64,000 bases of DNA, taken from positions 4,387,538 through 4,451,537 of the forward strand of contig OZ037772.1 of NCBI GenBank assembly GCA_964035545.1, read 5' to 3'. This DNA comes from Bugula neritina (lineage: Eukaryota > Bryozoa > Gymnolaemata > Cheilostomatida > Bugulidae). The notes under the pieces were generated by a model. The model worked only from the letters and a program-made list of their open reading frames with translations, ran no database searches and had not been told where the DNA came from. Every line of letters starts with the position of its first letter. Position 1 is the stretch's first letter. The translations under genes were made by a program, and so were the position numbers. Below, one piece after another: positions 60,916-64,000 of this stretch.

Positions 60916-62058
60916 TGAGTATGCATTTATAAGCTGCAGTTTTTTTTAGAGACAGCTTTTTATGTTGTTTATGGGCTTTGCCCTTCATACTGAATTGGCT
61001 CCACAGCCCATTGGTGCCAATTCTTCTCATGGCTCTTTTCACCATATCTGCGCAGTTTTTCCCCCAGTTGGAAAAGAAACTTTGTCTACAACATTAATAC
61101 ACCTATATTTCATAGCATGAATTTACATGAATACATTCAATGTGTTACTGCAGTGGGGCAAATATTTTTTCTAACACTTTAATGAGAAACATTTCATAAG
61201 AGAAACATATTTTATAGCTTGAAAATCTACAGTTCACTAGAAATTGTATTCTAATATCAACTACGCCAGGATGTTATATATTGCATGTTATACACCAAAA
61301 GTCTTTAAACTAGCTATGCAATCTATATTATATAGTAGTATACTATGTACCAGAGCAGAACATTTTCTCTTGAGGATTGGAGAAGTTCTTCAAGAGATTC
61401 AAACTCTTGTATTGTTTTTAGCGGCTCCTCTAGCTGCTCAGTTATATTGTCTTTGCCACTATGGCTATCAGTGATTATAGCCATCAGTTTTTTCTGCCCA
61501 TCCAGCACCTCCTTTAGTTGTTTCTTCATGTCTGTAAAATTTCATACTATATATGACATAAAACTAAGATCTAGTTTATAACTGTCTCATATTAGTATTT
61601 AGATTAACTACAAATAAATGCTTTTGTGACTTATCTAAGACCAAAGCAATTTCGTCAAGTCACCAACCTCAAGACTCTGCTCAACAAAAGCATCCTTTTG
61701 TTCCGAAAACTACAGGAGAACACGTGATTGCAATTCTTTGGCTGAAAACTTGTATAAATACAGAAATTTGATTATAGTACATTACTAAGCACCTTCTATA
61801 TGTCTTTTTTGAGTGCTTCAATAGAATCAGCTAGTCCGGCGCTGGAGCTGTTATTTTCATCTATTTCTTGTACTTTAAAACAGGAAAAATATCATAGATA
61901 AAAGTGTCTTGTCATACGGATAATTTAATACAATCATCATCACATTAAAGTAATTGTATGTTATGGCAATTGTAACCATAAAACATTTTCAAAGTGTCAA
62001 CACAAACCTTCCATGGCTTGTTGAACTGGTACCTCTTCAATATTTTCAACATTGCTAA
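60916..62058 (-). CDS. DUF4806-like gene, exons (probably partial)
   Basis: Exons on the - strand are 62008-62058, one starting at 61872, 61351-61531 and 60916-61079, with GT-AG sites. 61351-61531 ends in a coiled coil with L-K-T-I-Q-E-F-E-S-L-E-E-L-L. 60916-61079 has K-R-A-M-R-R-I-G-T-N-G-L-W-S-Q-F-S-M-K-G-K. Together they resemble the DUF4806 domain seen in many invertebrate and fish proteins of unknown function. The exon starting at 61872 meets a TAG before any good donor, and the last acceptor must be the AG of GACAAAG to avoid a stop. It may be a pseudogene, or an exon is missing. The 3' exon is not found. Confidence 0.5.
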
Positions 62059-62302
62059 CTAAAAATAAACAAAACATTAAATAAGTAATTCTAATAGACC
62101 ATGTAAAACTCAGCCAATCAGCGAAGTGTACCAGGTCAATGTCTTACCAGAATTACAAGAATATTATATAAAAGCTAGATATAGATTTTTAGTAAAATGG
62201 CACAGGTAAAAATAACACATTTTTACTTCAAATTCTAAATTTCATCAGTCACCAATGGTGGCTGTAGATTACAGAGAGCACAGCAGACTATCATAGTCTT
62301 GT

Positions 62303-63040
62303 CTAATAGAGGTGCCAACACCAAGTTGACACTTCGGGACCATTTAAAATATTGAACTCTTTTATCCTTTTGATTGCTTTTTCGACATGGATTCGAAGGT
62401 TAGAAATCAACTTTGTTTGCAGTAACTGCATTTTAGCCATTTGCAAATGGCCTCTTTTCCCAGGTGATATGGCTAACTTGGCTCCAGCGCCTATAAGTTC
62501 TTCTTCAATCGTGAAGGTATAAAGGCAACTTAAGAAAGCCTGTATCTGCATGACCACATCACCCGGGTTTATGAAATCTAAGAACCCAGAGTCATTCACT
62601 ACACACTTGTCTGAGGCTCTACCTCTCATTCCATGCGAAATAAAGCAGATAGTGCCCCTGGGTGTAATTGCAATCAAATACTTGATGGTTTTGGTCTTTT
62701 TATACTCACTCCATGTTAAATATTGAGCCAGCTTTGATTGAGGCTTGCAAATTAATATTTCTGTGCAGTCTATAATGCACCTAATGTAAGCATATCGGCT
62801 TTGAAAGCTCAGAGGGATGTTCAGCTTTTCTCTTGGTGGGAAATATATTAGATTGTTCAGTTCTCTTGCTAAAATATTCAATGTGTCTTTGAAAGTTTTG
62901 CTTGCTAGCAATCTAGAGATATAAAAAGGCCAGCAAGTATTTGAAACTGTAAACCTTGACGCAGCTTCATCAAAGCCAATAAAAGTTCATCTTGTCTTGC
63001 TAACTTTTTTCGGAGAGTAAGAACTTTCATCTTCGGACAT
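62303..63040 (-). pseudogene. DDE_Tnp_4-type transposase relic
   Basis: On the - strand a leader with D-E-L-L-L-A-L-M-K-L-R-Q-G-L precedes 202 open codons (62303-62911) that carry I-I-D-C-T-E-I (first Asp), W-S-E-Y-K-K-T-K-T-I-K-Y-L-I, G-F-L-D-F-I-N-P-G-D-V-V-M, and R-I-H-V-E-K-A-I-K-R (Glu). This order is that of PIF/Harbinger-like and THAP-associated DDE_Tnp_4 nucleases. The second Asp, expected in A-D-x-G-F after V-V-M, is absent because about one base is lost near 62548. The A-D-T-G-F reading survives in the next frame. The leader is in another frame too. No TIRs identified. Confidence 0.75.
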
Positions 63041-63609
63041 ATAAATCTAAATATAGTAAATAAAGAAAGAAAATTGAATTATGATTCAAATTATAATGTA
63101 TGTGCTAAATAAATTTTGTGCTTAGATTGTATTCATTCAGCAGTTTTTACCCTCTATAGTAAGTAGCTTCAGTTATATTTTGCAACAACTATGAAGTTCA
63201 AGAACTGCTAGCTGAAGGCTTGACCCAATATATCACCATCCAAACAGAATGTAATGTGTGTTAACATGTGTTACATAATACTGTAACAGTACATGATAAG
63301 CTAGTTGTATGAATACATGCTTTGGATGAAGTCATGAGTTTAAACAAATACTGTGGACAAACAATTATTACTTTATTTTATAATTATGCTACAACTAATT
63401 CAAACCCATATTATTTCTAGAATAGCATTTAATAATGTTTGTGAATAAGTGAACCATTTTAATTTTAAACACCTACTTAGTTTCAGCTAATAATTAGATT
63501 AGGAGACCACTTTTAATAAGCTTTAAAATAACCAAGGAAAATTTAGGTTAAAACAATTTACTTTTCCTGGAGAAAGTGAGTCAATTTGTCCACAAGTAGA
63601 AGACTGTTG
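63041..63609. other. No gene seen
   Basis: A+T-rich, upstream (on the - strand) of the transposase relic. Confidence 0.45.
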
Positions 63610-63634
63610 CTTGTCTTGTCTTGTCTTGTCTTGA
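63610..63634. repeat. (CTTGT)n short microsatellite
   Basis: About five units of CTTGT. Confidence 0.85.
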
Positions 63635-63696
63635 TTTAGTTCCAAGACCCCAAATAGGGGAAAGGTGGAACTATCGGATGTTCAGGTCTTTTTTTA

Positions 63697-63966
63697 TTAG
63701 TCTGCTAGTGTTTCTCCCGTGCGTAGTTCACGGGCTGTTCTAATGAGGAAGCTATGCAGGAAATTATTAGTATTACAGGATATTGAATTAAAAGAGTTAC
63801 TGTCCCCAATATTGATATTACGGAGAGATTGCATGGAGTTAAGAGTGTTAATTAGGTTAAGGAAGAATGCTTCATGCTGCAACACTTTGAAGAATAGCGT
63901 GAATCTGTGTTCTTGTCTGGATTTATTTAAAGCCTTTAAGTTTAACTCCGCCTTGGATTCGGTCAC
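63697..63966 (-). CDS. Unrecognised open frame, 89 codons
   Basis: A less A+T-rich segment than its surroundings, open on the - strand, rich in Asn, Leu and Ser with basic residues at the start. I do not recognise it. It may be the end of a repeat that continues beyond the window. Confidence 0.2.
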   Translation of the reverse strand: MTESKAELNLKALNKSRQEHRFTLFFKVLQHEAFFLNLINTLNSMQSLRNINIGDSNSFNSISCNTNNFLHSFLIRTARELRTGETLAD

Positions 63967-64000
63967 TGAGACATCCCAGCCTTTTAAGTTTTTTTTACAA

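Overview
The window is A+T-rich, intron-bearing animal DNA crowded with transposable elements. Three things point to a metazoan: a multi-exon TRIM-type gene (RING, two B-boxes, coiled coil, propeller-like C-terminus), animal-style splice sites, and several Ty3/gypsy retroelements. The mix of TRIM/NHL-like genes, short to medium introns (0.2-1.25 kb) and dense MITE/gypsy relics suggests a sponge or another early-branching animal. That placement is an inference, not proven by the sequence. Nothing is bacterial.

Layout. 1-5020: an integrase scrap, a 0.55 kb fold-back element and a decayed Ty3/gypsy copy (E0, + strand). 5946-11418: LTR element E1 (- strand) with both 410-bp LTRs, gag, the start of protease and an intact DD35E integrase, but no reverse transcriptase. 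13167-19787: the best host gene, a seven-exon TRIM gene (- strand, 620 codons by my splice model). 20586-22943: a long hairpin and a second kind of retroelement relic (E4), with (TA)n tracts. 23082-26666: a large inverted repeat whose outer 609 bp match on both arms without a gap while the inner arms are diverged. 28261-29501: a row of three TIR elements of about 370-390 bp. 30436-35155: LTR element E2 (- strand), with most of RT and integrase deleted. 36385-38975: another inverted-repeat pair enclosing a tRNA-like sequence. 39545 to about 46342: LTR element E3 (+ strand), with all pol domains recognisable but broken, running into a pure (TG)n tract of about 667 bp and lacking a 3' LTR. 47335-47945: an inverted copy of the E4-associated repeat. 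49144-56627: a 3.2 kb tandem duplication with 20-bp terminal inverted repeats and a duplicated tail carrying a 22-bp minisatellite. 58218-63966: exons of a small unknown gene (+), a gag zinc-knuckle relic (-), DUF4806-like exons (-) and a broken DDE_Tnp_4-type transposase (-).

E1, E2 and E3 belong to one lineage. They share related gag, protease and pol-tail proteins and the same primer-binding site, matching the 3' end of a leucine tRNA, but have LTRs of different length and sequence. E2 and E3 carry, where env would sit, an extra gene for a protein with two zinc fingers and a C-terminal coiled coil. I regard this as the most interesting candidate for an undescribed function. E1 lacks it and instead has a block of about eight consecutive hairpins between integrase and the 3' LTR.
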